Shown here in pieces: positions 1-8,898 of a stretch of 64,000 bases of DNA (position 1 is its first letter; every line of letters starts with the position of its first letter). The stretch is from Flavobacterium sp. 5. Its GTDB lineage: Bacteria > Bacteroidota > Bacteroidia > Flavobacteriales > Flavobacteriaceae. Below the pieces are notes generated by a model. That model saw only the letters and a list, made by a program, of their open reading frames with translations, made no database searches and was not told where the DNA came from. Made by a program: the position numbers and the translations under genes. The stretch covers positions 4,092,001 through 4,156,000 of the forward strand of contig NZ_PHUE01000001.1 of NCBI RefSeq assembly GCF_002813295.1, written 5' to 3'.

Positions 1-279
1 GGAATTTTCAGAAGCAAAACTTACAATGCCTTGTTGTACCATTTCTTTTGATACTCCTTCTTTACCCATTATTTTATCTAAATAGGCAATATCCTTATTT
101 AAGCTATTAGTGTTTTTTGCTTTTCTATTGATGTCTTCTGCCTTCTTTGATAATGTGTGATATTCGGTAATAACTTCATATAAAGTATGAAATGACCTTT
201 TGTATGCAGTAATCGACAGCATGAAAAAGACTATTATCAAAGCATGAAATTTTTGTTTATGTGAATAATTCTCAAACAT
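1..279 (-). CDS. GspM/PilO-like secretion or pilus assembly protein (3' end outside window)
   Basis: An open frame runs from the ATG at 279 to the window edge, giving 93 codons. The protein begins MFENYSHKQKF, has one hydrophobic segment at about residues 12-26, and then a charged Lys/Glu/Asn-rich stretch that could be coiled coil. This bitopic layout fits GspM or PilO, the inner-membrane partner of GspL or PilN. Its ATG overlaps the stop of the GspL-like gene by 8 bases, so the two are translationally coupled. The family call rests on operon position and topology, because no diagnostic motif is visible. Confidence 0.6.
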   Translation of the reverse strand, partial: MFENYSHKQKFHALIIVFFMLSITAYKRSFHTLYEVITEYHTLSKKAEDINRKAKNTNSLNKDIAYLDKIMGKEGVSKEMVQQGIVSFASENS

Positions 280-1459
280 TTTTAAGTGTAATTTTTATTT
301 CAAATATTGATTTGTTTTTTTTGTCTTTTTTAAGACTTATAATTTCAAAACGCTGTAGCCAATTCATTTTTTTTAAATCTTCTAACCAGAAATTGAATGA
401 AGATTCCTGAAACGTTTCACCTTTAATAATAATCGTTTTATTATCAAAATCAGCTTTTTTATTTTCTTTATATTCTTCTTTTAATGGAATGATATTTACT
501 TCGTTTAAAGAGATGTTTTCTGGAATTGTTTTTATAATTTGATAGCCATAATAGGTAAGGAACTTTGATGATAAAACTCCAGATTCTTTTAATATAGAAA
601 GCTTCTTTTCTTTTTGAGATTCTAAATTTAATATTAATTGATAGGATTGGTTTGAGTATATTGTCTGTAGGTTTAACTCTGTGTTTTTTGTTCCATAATA
701 TTGTATCATAAAATAGCTGGCCAATAATGAAGTTAAAAAGAATATAAGCATACTCAATCCTAAAATGTTAAAAGCTTTTTTATAAATTAATTCTTCAATA
801 TTTAAAGTGGAATTTATCGTTTTCCGTACCTCCCTAGGTTTGACAAAAAAACAAATAACAGCACCATAAAGTGGTAAAAAAGTGTTTGAAACACTATCTT
901 CTCCAATTTTGTAGTTCTCTGTTTTTGTATTTTCATTTTGTTTTGAAAAACTTAGTAATTTATCATTTTCAAAATCTAAACGTAAATCGGCAGAAAATAG
1001 CATTTCTCTTTTTAAAACATTGCCTAATAACGCCGCTAAAAAGGAACCAATATAAACATCAATAATTTGAAATCCATTTTTTTGAAATTTTAAAATGGTT
1101 TCTTCAACAATGTTTTTTCTGCAAAAACTGATGAAATTATACTTTAAACCTTTTAAATCGGTATAATAAATGGTAGTATAATCGATGTTTTTCTGCCAGT
1201 TGACATCGGTTTCATTTTCAAAATCAATTTGCTTGTTTAAAACACCTTTTCCTTCTGCCACTATAAGAACAGGGATTTTTTTGTCTGTTGTTTTAGTTAA
1301 TTCTTCTATTGTTTCAAAAGTTTGTTGTGAAACAATAGTAATCTTGTTTGCTTTCTTTTTTATAGTAAGCAAATTATAGATTTCGTAACCTTCTTTTTTG
1401 GTTACTCCAACAACATTTAAGTCGTTTATCTTTATAAATTTAGATAGAGTTGCGACCAT
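272..1459 (-). CDS. GspL-like (PilM/PilN-type) inner-membrane assembly protein
   Basis: A 395-residue protein with a soluble N-terminal part (about 1-225), one transmembrane segment (about 230-252, GLSMLIFFLTSLLASYFM), and a C-terminal part with a coiled-coil-like stretch then an alpha/beta ferredoxin-like region. This is the layout of GspL, or of a fused PilM-PilN: a cytoplasmic actin-like domain binding the ATPase and a periplasmic domain binding GspM. The cytoplasmic domain is poorly conserved and I see no clear nucleotide-binding motifs. It abuts the secretin gene (shared base 1459) and overlaps the next gene by 8 bases. Confidence 0.6.
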   Translation of the reverse strand: MVATLSKFIKINDLNVVGVTKKEGYEIYNLLTIKKKANKITIVSQQTFETIEELTKTTDKKIPVLIVAEGKGVLNKQIDFENETDVNWQKNIDYTTIYYTDLKGLKYNFISFCRKNIVEETILKFQKNGFQIIDVYIGSFLAALLGNVLKREMLFSADLRLDFENDKLLSFSKQNENTKTENYKIGEDSVSNTFLPLYGAVICFFVKPREVRKTINSTLNIEELIYKKAFNILGLSMLIFFLTSLLASYFMIQYYGTKNTELNLQTIYSNQSYQLILNLESQKEKKLSILKESGVLSSKFLTYYGYQIIKTIPENISLNEVNIIPLKEEYKENKKADFDNKTIIIKGETFQESSFNFWLEDLKKMNWLQRFEIISLKKDKKNKSIFEIKITLKNV

Positions 1460-3363
1460 TAATAAATTACTGTTGGTTTGATAAAGATATGAAGTTTAGA
1501 ATCACTTTTGGCTTTTTTTCTACTACTAAAAAACCATTTTATTATTGGAATTCTTGATATTATTGGTGTTCCTGTACCTGAGTTTTCTTTTTTTAATTCA
1601 TCTAAACCACCTAATAAAATCATTTCTCCATTTTTAACTCTTACTAAAGATTCAAATTTTTGAGTGGCTTTTCCAGGAGGTGCATCTTCACCAGCTCTAG
1701 CTAAGAAAGAACTCTTTTCTACAGCAATGGTTAATGTTACGTTTTCGTCTGTAGATACATATGGTTTAATGGATACTGTTAAATTTGCATCGGTAGATTT
1801 CCAAGTTCCTGAGTTTAAAATATCACTTCCAATATTATTGTTTATTAACCGGTTATTTTGTTCAAAATAATAACTAGTTTCGCCAATGGATAACTTTGCT
1901 TCATGTCCACTAATAGTTGCAATTTTTGGTGTTGATTCTATTTTTAAAGCTGAATTGCTTTCGAGTAATTTTAGGTTAAGGTAAAAAGAGGAAGTTACTT
2001 TCCCTAATTTAAAAAGACCAAAACCATTAAAAGCATCTATTAAACTATTTATGGAAGATCCGTTTAAAGAAACATCAGCATTAGGATATGTAACACCAGT
2101 AGTTTGGACTGTATTTAGTTTGTCCAAACCAGCTTTCAAACCTGTTTGTATATCATACGACTTATTATACTGTACAATAATGACTTCAATTTGCACCATT
2201 GGTACAACTTTGTCAATTTGCTTGATGTACATTTTTAATTCGTTGAGTGTAGATTTGGAACCCGAAACGATTAATGCGTTTAATTCTGTAAATTCTTTTA
2301 TTTCTAATTTTTCTGTGAATACTTTTGGTAGCGTACTGATTACTGTTTCTATAGACCTGTTTTCTAAAGGAATCATTTCGGTTACTCTTAGTCCTTCGGT
2401 AGCTTCTTCACCAATTAAATATAGATTATCTTGTTTTTTGTAGGTGTATTTTTTTCCTTTAAAAATATTTTCTAATAGTTCATCAAAAGTAATATTATCT
2501 GCTGAAAGTGTTGTTTTTTCATTTTCAGGTTTATTGTATAGAAAATAATTGATGTGTAGTTTTTCAGCTGCTTCAGTTAATAAATCAGAGGCATCTGCGA
2601 TATAAGCATTTACATGTAAAAAACCATTCTTGTTCGTGTCAATTTCATAGAAACCAGGTACCCCAAGGCTTGCTTTAGGTTGTTTTGTTTTTTGATTGGT
2701 AATTGCATTGTTTACATTAGCTGCTGTATTTTTTTGTATAAAATAAATACCGTTTTCATCTTTGATTGCTGATAAATCATTTGATTTAGTCATCATTTCA
2801 ATCACCTGATCAAATGGTCGATTTAAAATATAAGAAGAAATTCGAATATTTTTTATTTCTTGTGCCAATAGTAAGTTTTTACCTGATTTATCGATAATTG
2901 CTTTTGCAACTGCAGATAAAGTATCATTTTCTATTTTTATTGATAAAAAATCATTTTGAGAATTGTAATTTACATCAATAATTTTAGCGAGTTTTTTTTC
3001 GACAATAACTACAATTTTTCTTTTTTTAAAAATAATGATATTATTCATAAAAGAAACTTCTAAATCATATTTTTGAACGAGATGTATAAAGACATCTTTT
3101 ACCGTAACATCAAAGAAGTTACTCGCTACTGGCTGATTAAGATCGGCATCAACATCTATGTTTAGTTGATGTTCTTCAGCTATTGAAGAAATAAAATCGT
3201 GTAAAGTTAGTCCTGAAACATCAATTTTGATGGTTTCATTTAGCCCTTTTTTTTGTAATGACAATTCGTCAAATTTTCTGCTTAATTCATTTATATCTTG
3301 CTGAGCTGTAATATTATGTGAAAAAAGCAACGCAGCTAGTACGTAAAAAACTTGTTTAAGCAT
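1459..3363 (-). CDS. Type II secretion/type IV pilus secretin (GspD/PilQ family)
   Basis: A 634-residue outer-membrane channel. A signal peptide (about 1-20, ending in ITAQ) is followed by an STN-type N-terminal domain (about 45-115), further N-domain repeats, and the secretin beta-barrel domain from about 390 to the end, including PMVQIEVIIVQYNKS and the conserved tail region LLGGLDELKKE, IPIIKWFFSS and HIFIKPTVI. Secretins form the multimeric gate for pseudopilus-driven export. The gene lies 6 bases downstream of gspE. The secretin assignment is firm; GspD versus PilQ is not resolved. Confidence 0.9.
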   Translation of the reverse strand: MLKQVFYVLAALLFSHNITAQQDINELSRKFDELSLQKKGLNETIKIDVSGLTLHDFISSIAEEHQLNIDVDADLNQPVASNFFDVTVKDVFIHLVQKYDLEVSFMNNIIIFKKRKIVVIVEKKLAKIIDVNYNSQNDFLSIKIENDTLSAVAKAIIDKSGKNLLLAQEIKNIRISSYILNRPFDQVIEMMTKSNDLSAIKDENGIYFIQKNTAANVNNAITNQKTKQPKASLGVPGFYEIDTNKNGFLHVNAYIADASDLLTEAAEKLHINYFLYNKPENEKTTLSADNITFDELLENIFKGKKYTYKKQDNLYLIGEEATEGLRVTEMIPLENRSIETVISTLPKVFTEKLEIKEFTELNALIVSGSKSTLNELKMYIKQIDKVVPMVQIEVIIVQYNKSYDIQTGLKAGLDKLNTVQTTGVTYPNADVSLNGSSINSLIDAFNGFGLFKLGKVTSSFYLNLKLLESNSALKIESTPKIATISGHEAKLSIGETSYYFEQNNRLINNNIGSDILNSGTWKSTDANLTVSIKPYVSTDENVTLTIAVEKSSFLARAGEDAPPGKATQKFESLVRVKNGEMILLGGLDELKKENSGTGTPIISRIPIIKWFFSSRKKAKSDSKLHIFIKPTVIY

Positions 3364-3369
3364 TTTTAT

Positions 3370-4776
3370 TTATATGTTTATTAAAATTGAATATATTTCC
3401 TCCAGAGAAGTTTCTCCTAGGGCTAAAATCTCAAATGCTTTTTCGGGCAGTGATTTATAGTTTTTATCATTATTATATAGTTTTGTGATAGTATTATTTT
3501 TAATTGCTTCAGCAATTACATTGTCAATATTTATGATTTCGTAGATTGCAGTTCTGCCTTTATATCCAGTATGAAAACATTTATTGCATCCAACTGGTTT
3601 AAAATAAGTGGAGATTTCATATGGAAATTTAAAATTTAAAGGAAAGTCTTTAGGATTGCACATGGTTTCTTTTTTGCAATTATTACATAGCTTTCTTACC
3701 AGTCGTTGTGCTACAGATACATTTAAAGTCTCAGCAATTAAATAGGAGGGAACTCCCATATCAATTAATCTCGAAATAGTTCCAATTGCCGAATTAGTAT
3801 GTATAGTTGATAATACCAGGTGTCCTGTTAATGATGCTCTAATTGCCATTAAAGCCGTTTCAGAATCACGAATTTCCCCAAGCATAATAACATCAGGATC
3901 TTGACGTAAAAAAGATTTTAGAGCCGATGAAAAAGTAAGTCCAATATCTTCCTTTAGTTGTACTTGGTTAATTCCCTTTAAAGTATATTCAATTGGATCT
4001 TCAACTGTTACAATATTTCTTCGGTTGTCATTTAACAATCTTAAAGTTGCGTATAGTGTAGTAGTTTTTCCAGAACCAGTAGGTCCGCTGATTAGTATTA
4101 TTCCGTTGGGTTTTTTTACTGCTTCTAAATAACTCTCCAGTTCTTCTTTTTGAAGCCCTAAAGTGTTTAGATCTATATTGGATGCATCCTGACCTAATAA
4201 ACGCATTACAATTTTTTCTCCAAATAAAGTAGGCAGAATGGAAACTCTTATATCAAAAGATTGGTTCGTTATTCTTCCGTCTTGCGGAAGTCTTTTTTCT
4301 GTAATATTTAATTTGGCTTTGATTTTTACCTTATTGACTAATTCAAGATAATTATCTCGTTCTATTTTATATCGTTCAAGTAATTGACCATCTATCCTAA
4401 ATCGGATTCGTGAAGAGTCTTCATAAACTTCAAAATGAATATCACTGCATTTTAATGATTTTGCTTCGCTTAATAAATTTTCAAGAAAATCACCTTTGTC
4501 TACATTTAATGATTTATTTGAGCTTGTAGCTCTTTCTTTTCGATAATAAATAGACAATGCTTTTTCAATTTCTATTGCATTTGTTGGATGAAAAATAATA
4601 TTTTTTCCTAAAAAAAGTTCTAATTCATCTTTAGTATCTTCGCTGTTATTAGAATCATCAACATATAGTTCTAAGGTGTTTTCAAACATTAGCTTAGGCA
4701 ATATTCGATATTGATTAGCCAGGTCATTAGTGACAGTATGTTGAAGTTCAGAAGGAATTATGATATCTTGATGCAT
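3370..4776 (-). CDS. Type II secretion/pilus assembly ATPase (GspE/PilB family)
   Basis: A 468-residue hexameric ATPase that powers pseudopilus assembly on the cytoplasmic face. Visible motifs are Walker A GPTGSGKTTT at 231-240, Asp box VEDPIEY at about 258, Walker B DPDVIMLGEIRD at 293-304, and His box STIHTNSA at 323-330. Zinc-binding Cys pairs lie at C364/C367 and C397/C400, as in GspE and PilB but not PilT. The N-terminal MshEN-like domain is short. The start codon overlaps the last base of the peptidase gene. Confidence 0.95.
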   Translation of the reverse strand: MHQDIIIPSELQHTVTNDLANQYRILPKLMFENTLELYVDDSNNSEDTKDELELFLGKNIIFHPTNAIEIEKALSIYYRKERATSSNKSLNVDKGDFLENLLSEAKSLKCSDIHFEVYEDSSRIRFRIDGQLLERYKIERDNYLELVNKVKIKAKLNITEKRLPQDGRITNQSFDIRVSILPTLFGEKIVMRLLGQDASNIDLNTLGLQKEELESYLEAVKKPNGIILISGPTGSGKTTTLYATLRLLNDNRRNIVTVEDPIEYTLKGINQVQLKEDIGLTFSSALKSFLRQDPDVIMLGEIRDSETALMAIRASLTGHLVLSTIHTNSAIGTISRLIDMGVPSYLIAETLNVSVAQRLVRKLCNNCKKETMCNPKDFPLNFKFPYEISTYFKPVGCNKCFHTGYKGRTAIYEIINIDNVIAEAIKNNTITKLYNNDKNYKSLPEKAFEILALGETSLEEIYSILINI

Positions 4777-5258
4777 TATAATAAAGTGATTTTTTGAAAA
4801 AGCATAAAGTTGTCTTTCAATAGTATAATGAATAAAAATAAGGCTGAAAATCCAGCTAAGGGAACAGTTTCTTCTTTAATGAATTTTTTTAGTCCAAATT
4901 GCAAGCAAATCGCAAAAAGTAACGATAGAATAAAAAATAAAACATAATTTTGAAGTAAAAATAAAGGAGTAATAGCAATATAAAATAGTAAGTCACCCAA
5001 TCCAAAATAATGCAGGAAAGGATTCAGAAACTTTTTCGATTTTAAACTCATGTAGATTGTTAAGATGCTTAGTGTAATTAAAAAGAAAGTAGTATTAAAA
5101 ATTACAATTTCTAATAGATCATATTTTTTAATTGGAATCAAAAAGTAGGATACAGCAAAAACAACAACAGGTAAAGCAATGTGTATTTTCCTGTATTTCC
5201 AATCTTGTATAAAAACAATTACTAAACAAAGTGATAAAACTACTTGGGCTATCTTCAA
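4776..5258 (-). CDS. Short A24-type prepilin peptidase (GxGD aspartic protease)
   Basis: A 160-residue, very hydrophobic protein with about six membrane segments. Two catalytic aspartates are visible: D19 in FIQDWKYRKI and D89 in the GLGD motif. Family A24 peptidases cleave the leader of prepilins at the membrane. This one lacks the N-terminal Cys-rich methyltransferase domain of PilD/GspO, so it resembles the short TadV/CpaA form. It lies 1 base from gspG and overlaps gspE by one base. The substrates are probably the four pseudopilins of this operon, which all have Ala at position -1. Confidence 0.85.
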   Translation of the reverse strand: MKIAQVVLSLCLVIVFIQDWKYRKIHIALPVVVFAVSYFLIPIKKYDLLEIVIFNTTFFLITLSILTIYMSLKSKKFLNPFLHYFGLGDLLFYIAITPLFLLQNYVLFFILSLLFAICLQFGLKKFIKEETVPLAGFSALFLFIILLKDNFMLFQKITLL

Positions 5259-5259
5259 C

Positions 5260-5694
5260 TTATTCCTTAGTTACTTCTGTTAATAATTTTTTGCTGTCAA
5301 TTTCCCAAGTATTGAAACTTCCATCACTATCTAAATCAGATGTTGCTGTTGCTCTAGCAGAAAAGGAATCATTTGAAGCTTCAAGAATTTCAATTTTATA
5401 AACGGCTTGTCCACCTTCATCAACTGTTTTTTCTTGCTCAAAACCAATCTCTTCCAAATTATTTGAGTATTTAGAATGTCTGTAAAAATAACTTTTTTCT
5501 AGACCATAAACTTGATTTAACATGGCTTGTGCTTCGATAGCTTTTGCTTGCCCAATCACTGAAGTTTGATTAGGTAACACCATTAATAGTAATATTCCTA
5601 TGATACATAGTACTATTAAAATTTCTGTTAAAGAATAGGCTTTAACTGTAGCTTTTTTACTTTTTTGCAAGTATTTTTCAATCTTAGCTAACAT
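5260..5694 (-). CDS. Major pseudopilin (GspG-like)
   Basis: A 144-residue prepilin. A basic leader (residues 1-19) ends in Ala, then mature YSLTEILIVLCIIGILLLM with the conserved Glu at +5 (E24), the N-terminal helix, and an acidic globular domain rich in Asp and Glu near the C-terminus (DLDSDGSFNTWEID), like the calcium-binding tail of GspG. The cleavage site would be KA^YS and not the usual G^F. It lies downstream of gspF after a 71-base gap that carries its own promoter-like element. Confidence 0.88.
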   Translation of the reverse strand: MLAKIEKYLQKSKKATVKAYSLTEILIVLCIIGILLLMVLPNQTSVIGQAKAIEAQAMLNQVYGLEKSYFYRHSKYSNNLEEIGFEQEKTVDEGGQAVYKIEILEASNDSFSARATATSDLDSDGSFNTWEIDSKKLLTEVTKE

Positions 5695-5719
5695 ATTTAT
5701 CTTATTTTATTTATTAAAA

Positions 5720-5745
5720 AGCGTTAATTTAACGCTGCAAAAATA
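5720..5745 (-). promoter_or_regulatory. Putative internal promoter and 5' hairpin before gspG
   Basis: On the minus strand the sequence TATTTTTG (5745-5738) matches the Bacteroidetes -7 box TAnnTTTG. It is followed at once by the palindrome AGCGTTAAATTAACGCT (5736-5720) and a T-rich stretch. No clear TTG -33 box is seen. The hairpin could be an mRNA-stabilising 5' structure if transcription starts upstream of it, or a terminator for readthrough from gspF. Either would let the major pseudopilin be expressed at a different level from the upstream genes. Confidence 0.4.
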
Positions 5746-5765
5746 CACATTGTATTAAATGATTC

Positions 5766-6887
5766 CTATTTATTTATAATTTTACTCAAATCAAACATTG
5801 GGGCATACATGGAAACCATTATTACCCCCACAATTGCGCCTATTACAATAATAATCATAGGTTCTAAAATGACACCAATCATTTTGGTTTGATGACTTAT
5901 TTCTTCGTTATATTGTTCTGTTAATCTTTCAAACATGGTTTCAAGTTGATTTACTTGCTCGGCCACTTCAACCATAGAAACCATTTTATTTTCAAACACA
6001 TTGTGTTTTTTTAAACTTTCATTTAATGAAGCTCCTCTTGTAATATCTTCTTTTATTTGATAAATAGCAACTTCAATTGGGTAAAAGCTTATCATTTTGG
6101 CCGTTAGAGACAATGAATTGATAAGTGTGGTTTTTGATGTTATTAATAAATTCATCGCTTGACAAAAACGGGAAATATAAATTTTGCGAATCAGGTTTCC
6201 GAAATACGGTATTTTTAAAACCATTTGAGTTGTAAATGCGCGATAACTTTCTTTTTCTTTTAATAAGGCATGAATTACTAGCAAGCCAACTATAAATCCA
6301 ATTACAACAGAAAACAATATTCCCGAATGATTTGATATTTTTAAAATGATTTGTGTACTCTTTGGTAATTCACTTCCAAATTGTTTAAAGACTGAGCTAA
6401 ACATAGGAACTACTTTGTTCAGCATAAAATAAAGAACCAATATTGTGACTAACATGACGATAGTAGGGTAGGTCATTACCGAAATAATTTGCCTTTTCAT
6501 CTGAATTTTTCGATTGAAATACTTTTGTAATTCTCCCAATACTTCTTCTAATTTCCTTGTTTCTTCACCAATTTGAATGCTGTAATACTCATAAGCCGAA
6601 AATTGATTACTTTCCCGCATCGATTCATATATACTTCTACCTTCAACTACTTTTTCTTTGATTTGAAGAATAATTTCTTTCTCAAATTTATTACTGGATT
6701 GATTACTCAGGATTTCTAACGCTTTTTTAAAATCAACACCAGATTTTAAAAGCATGCCTAACTCTCTGTAAAAAATTTCCTTTTTTTTATCAGAAAGCTT
6801 TTTTGCCAATTGAAAAGAGCCAGTTTCAATTTTGAAATCTTTTTTCTCAGGCTTTGGTGTTTTGTATGTACTTAAATCAAGACTCAT
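5766..6887 (-). CDS. Inner-membrane platform protein (GspF/PilC family)
   Basis: A 373-residue protein with two tandem T2SSF domains (about 40-165 and 240-365) and three main hydrophobic segments at about 140, 190 and 345-365. Family features include the helical motif LLKSGVDFKKALEIL near residue 47 and its repeat CQAMNLLITSKTTLINSL near 240. GspF links the ATPase to the pseudopilus. The gene starts on the last base of the GspJ-like pseudopilin gene (6887), so coupling is tight. Confidence 0.92.
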   Translation of the reverse strand: MSLDLSTYKTPKPEKKDFKIETGSFQLAKKLSDKKKEIFYRELGMLLKSGVDFKKALEILSNQSSNKFEKEIILQIKEKVVEGRSIYESMRESNQFSAYEYYSIQIGEETRKLEEVLGELQKYFNRKIQMKRQIISVMTYPTIVMLVTILVLYFMLNKVVPMFSSVFKQFGSELPKSTQIILKISNHSGILFSVVIGFIVGLLVIHALLKEKESYRAFTTQMVLKIPYFGNLIRKIYISRFCQAMNLLITSKTTLINSLSLTAKMISFYPIEVAIYQIKEDITRGASLNESLKKHNVFENKMVSMVEVAEQVNQLETMFERLTEQYNEEISHQTKMIGVILEPMIIIVIGAIVGVIMVSMYAPMFDLSKIINK

Positions 6888-7387
6888 TATTTCTTTATGG
6901 TTTGTAATAATTCATTTGGATATACTCTTTTGTAAAATCGTAAATCCAATTCATTTTCGTTCGATTCTATATTTAATTTTATCTTTTGAAAAACAAATTG
7001 TTCCGATTTACTTTTGACCGTGTCTATCACCATTTTGTTTAACTTGATTCGGAATGTATCAATAAAATTTTCACTATTTCTTAAAATATAATCTTCGGAA
7101 AACTGATAAGAAACTTTTTCTCCTGTATAGCCATTAAAATAGATTTCATTTTCTGATACGGTCATTTTTTCTTTTTCGAAAATATCTTTGTTTATGCTGT
7201 AGGTTAACCGATTTAAATCATTAACCAATTGATTTTGACTTTTAAAATCTAACATCCGTCCCGTAATAATCGCAAAAATAACAAACAATATCCCCATAAT
7301 AATAGCGGTTATTGCCATTCCTACAACAGCTTCTATAATAGAAAATGCAGGAACTGATATAGAGCTATTGTGCCTTATTTTGAACAT
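6887..7387 (-). CDS. Minor pseudopilin (GspJ/PilW-like)
   Basis: A 166-residue prepilin-like protein. The leader ends SVPA, followed by mature FSIIEAVVGMAITAIIMGI with Glu at +5 (E19) and a single N-terminal helix, then a beta-rich globular domain. Predicted cleavage is after Ala14. Size and order (between I-like and F) suggest the GspJ/PilW class. The start lies inside the end of the upstream minor pseudopilin gene (23-base overlap). Confidence 0.78.
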   Translation of the reverse strand: MFKIRHNSSISVPAFSIIEAVVGMAITAIIMGILFVIFAIITGRMLDFKSQNQLVNDLNRLTYSINKDIFEKEKMTVSENEIYFNGYTGEKVSYQFSEDYILRNSENFIDTFRIKLNKMVIDTVKSKSEQFVFQKIKLNIESNENELDLRFYKRVYPNELLQTIKK

Positions 7388-7712
7388 AGAAACTTTTTTT
7401 AAACTTAAATTGTGCGCTGTCTTTGTAATCTATTGAAATCTTTTTCAAATCATCATTAATGTATTCTTCTTCAAACAGAAGATTCTCACTTTCACTTTCG
7501 TTATCTAATGAATCGCTTTGTAATTCTTTTAAATAAAAGAGTTCATTTACTTTGTTTTGAGTACTGTAAAACTTGGCGGATGTTTTTGGAGTATATACTG
7601 TAGCAAAAATTAATACGGCAAAATACAGGCATATTGTAATAATCGTTAAAGCAATTACCGATTCTAATATAGAATTGGCCGATAGATTATAATACTTTTT
7701 TGATAACACCAT
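7365..7712 (-). CDS. Minor pseudopilin (GspI/PilV-like)
   Basis: A 115-residue prepilin-like protein. The predicted cleavage site is SA^NSILESVIALTII, with Ala at -1 and Glu at +5 (E17). One transmembrane helix is followed by a short acidic globular part. It overlaps the gspK-like gene by 26 bases and the next pseudopilin gene by 23, as is common for the H-I-J-K block. The I/V class is inferred from length and position. Confidence 0.72.
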   Translation of the reverse strand: MVLSKKYYNLSANSILESVIALTIITICLYFAVLIFATVYTPKTSAKFYSTQNKVNELFYLKELQSDSLDNESESENLLFEEEYINDDLKKISIDYKDSAQFKFKKSFYVQNKAQ

Positions 7713-8898
7713 AAGTTGTTTTTTGAGTATTAAACAATGGAATTGAAATAAAATAACTAGGACGCTTATTTGTATTTATTTCAATATCACTAATCATATT
7801 ATCATAGGAAGATGAATTTGTTTTTAGAAAAAAACGATTGGTGTAAACGGAACCATAAACATTGCTTTTGAGCATCAATTTTCCAGTACAATACAAATCA
7901 CCAAAGAGTAAACCATCCTCGTCCATTTCAATAGTGTTTTTGTCAGCCATTTCTATTGAACTTCCAAACAAAACAATAGCTCCAGTTATTTGTGATTCTT
8001 TCTTAATTTTTATTTTGCTTACCTCGGGTGTGTCATTATAGACACAAATGACAGAAGGATAATTTAGCGTTACTTTTTCTTCGAGTTCAATACATTTTGT
8101 AGCAAATGCTTGTACAGTTCCTGTAAAACCTTCTTCAAAAGTTATTTTTGGTGCTATTAAAATGATATCTTCAAGGACTGTATTTTTTTTAACTCGGATT
8201 GAATCTTCAGATCGTAAAATAAAATTGCCTTTGAAAATAAAATTGCCCAAATTCGGTTTTACTTTTATCTCTTTGGTTTGATTAAAAAAAGAATTATAAT
8301 ACAAAGAATCCATTGGTCTTTCTGCATCAGATAATTTGATTCTTTCAGATGATATTCCTTTGAAAATTTTTTGAAAAGCAGCGTTAATTATTGGTAATTG
8401 AGATTCCGAAAGACTGTTTTTGCCTTCTGTAAGAAGCTGATTTGTACTGTTGTTGATATATGATGCTTCGATAAAAGTACTTGGCAGCTGATTGTTACCT
8501 ATAAGTTTTACTTTTCCAGAATAAAAAAGAGATTTTGATAAATTAGAAAGATAAATAGCATTTTTGTCGGCAGTATGTGAACCAACAAAATGTACTGAAG
8601 CTACTGTGTCGTTTGCAATATATGATTTGGCTAAAACCAAAGTTAAAAGCCCGTAAGGTTTTGTTTCGTAGCTGCTTTCAATACCTGAATTTTCATCTTT
8701 TTCTATTTCAGTTGGAATTGTTTTATTGCCTAAAGCAAAATTGACAACCGATTGATTTTGAATATAAAGTTCTTCTTGTAAGTTGTAATAGATGTTTAGC
8801 TGATTGTATAGATTAGAAAAATATAACAGTGCTCCACAAATGATAGATACAATTAGACAAATATAAATGGCATATAACAAACTGTGAGCCTTTACCAT
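7687..8898 (-). CDS. GspK-like minor pseudopilin with a repetitive beta-rich domain
   Basis: A 403-residue protein starting MVKAHSLLYAIYICLIVSII: a very short leader ending in Ala4, Ser at +2, a hydrophobic helix, and Tyr rather than Glu at +5. Lack of Glu5 is characteristic of GspK, the tip pseudopilin. The rest is not like classical GspK. From about 200 onward it has short beta repeats (FILRSEDSIRVKKNTVLED, ITFEEGFTGTVQAFATKC, ITGAIVLFGSSIEMADK, GLLFGDLYCTGKLMLKSN) that suggest a beta-helix or bactofilin-like fold. It shares base 8898 with the upstream MORN gene. Confidence 0.6.
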   Translation of the reverse strand: MVKAHSLLYAIYICLIVSIICGALLYFSNLYNQLNIYYNLQEELYIQNQSVVNFALGNKTIPTEIEKDENSGIESSYETKPYGLLTLVLAKSYIANDTVASVHFVGSHTADKNAIYLSNLSKSLFYSGKVKLIGNNQLPSTFIEASYINNSTNQLLTEGKNSLSESQLPIINAAFQKIFKGISSERIKLSDAERPMDSLYYNSFFNQTKEIKVKPNLGNFIFKGNFILRSEDSIRVKKNTVLEDIILIAPKITFEEGFTGTVQAFATKCIELEEKVTLNYPSVICVYNDTPEVSKIKIKKESQITGAIVLFGSSIEMADKNTIEMDEDGLLFGDLYCTGKLMLKSNVYGSVYTNRFFLKTNSSSYDNMISDIEINTNKRPSYFISIPLFNTQKTTYGVIKKVL

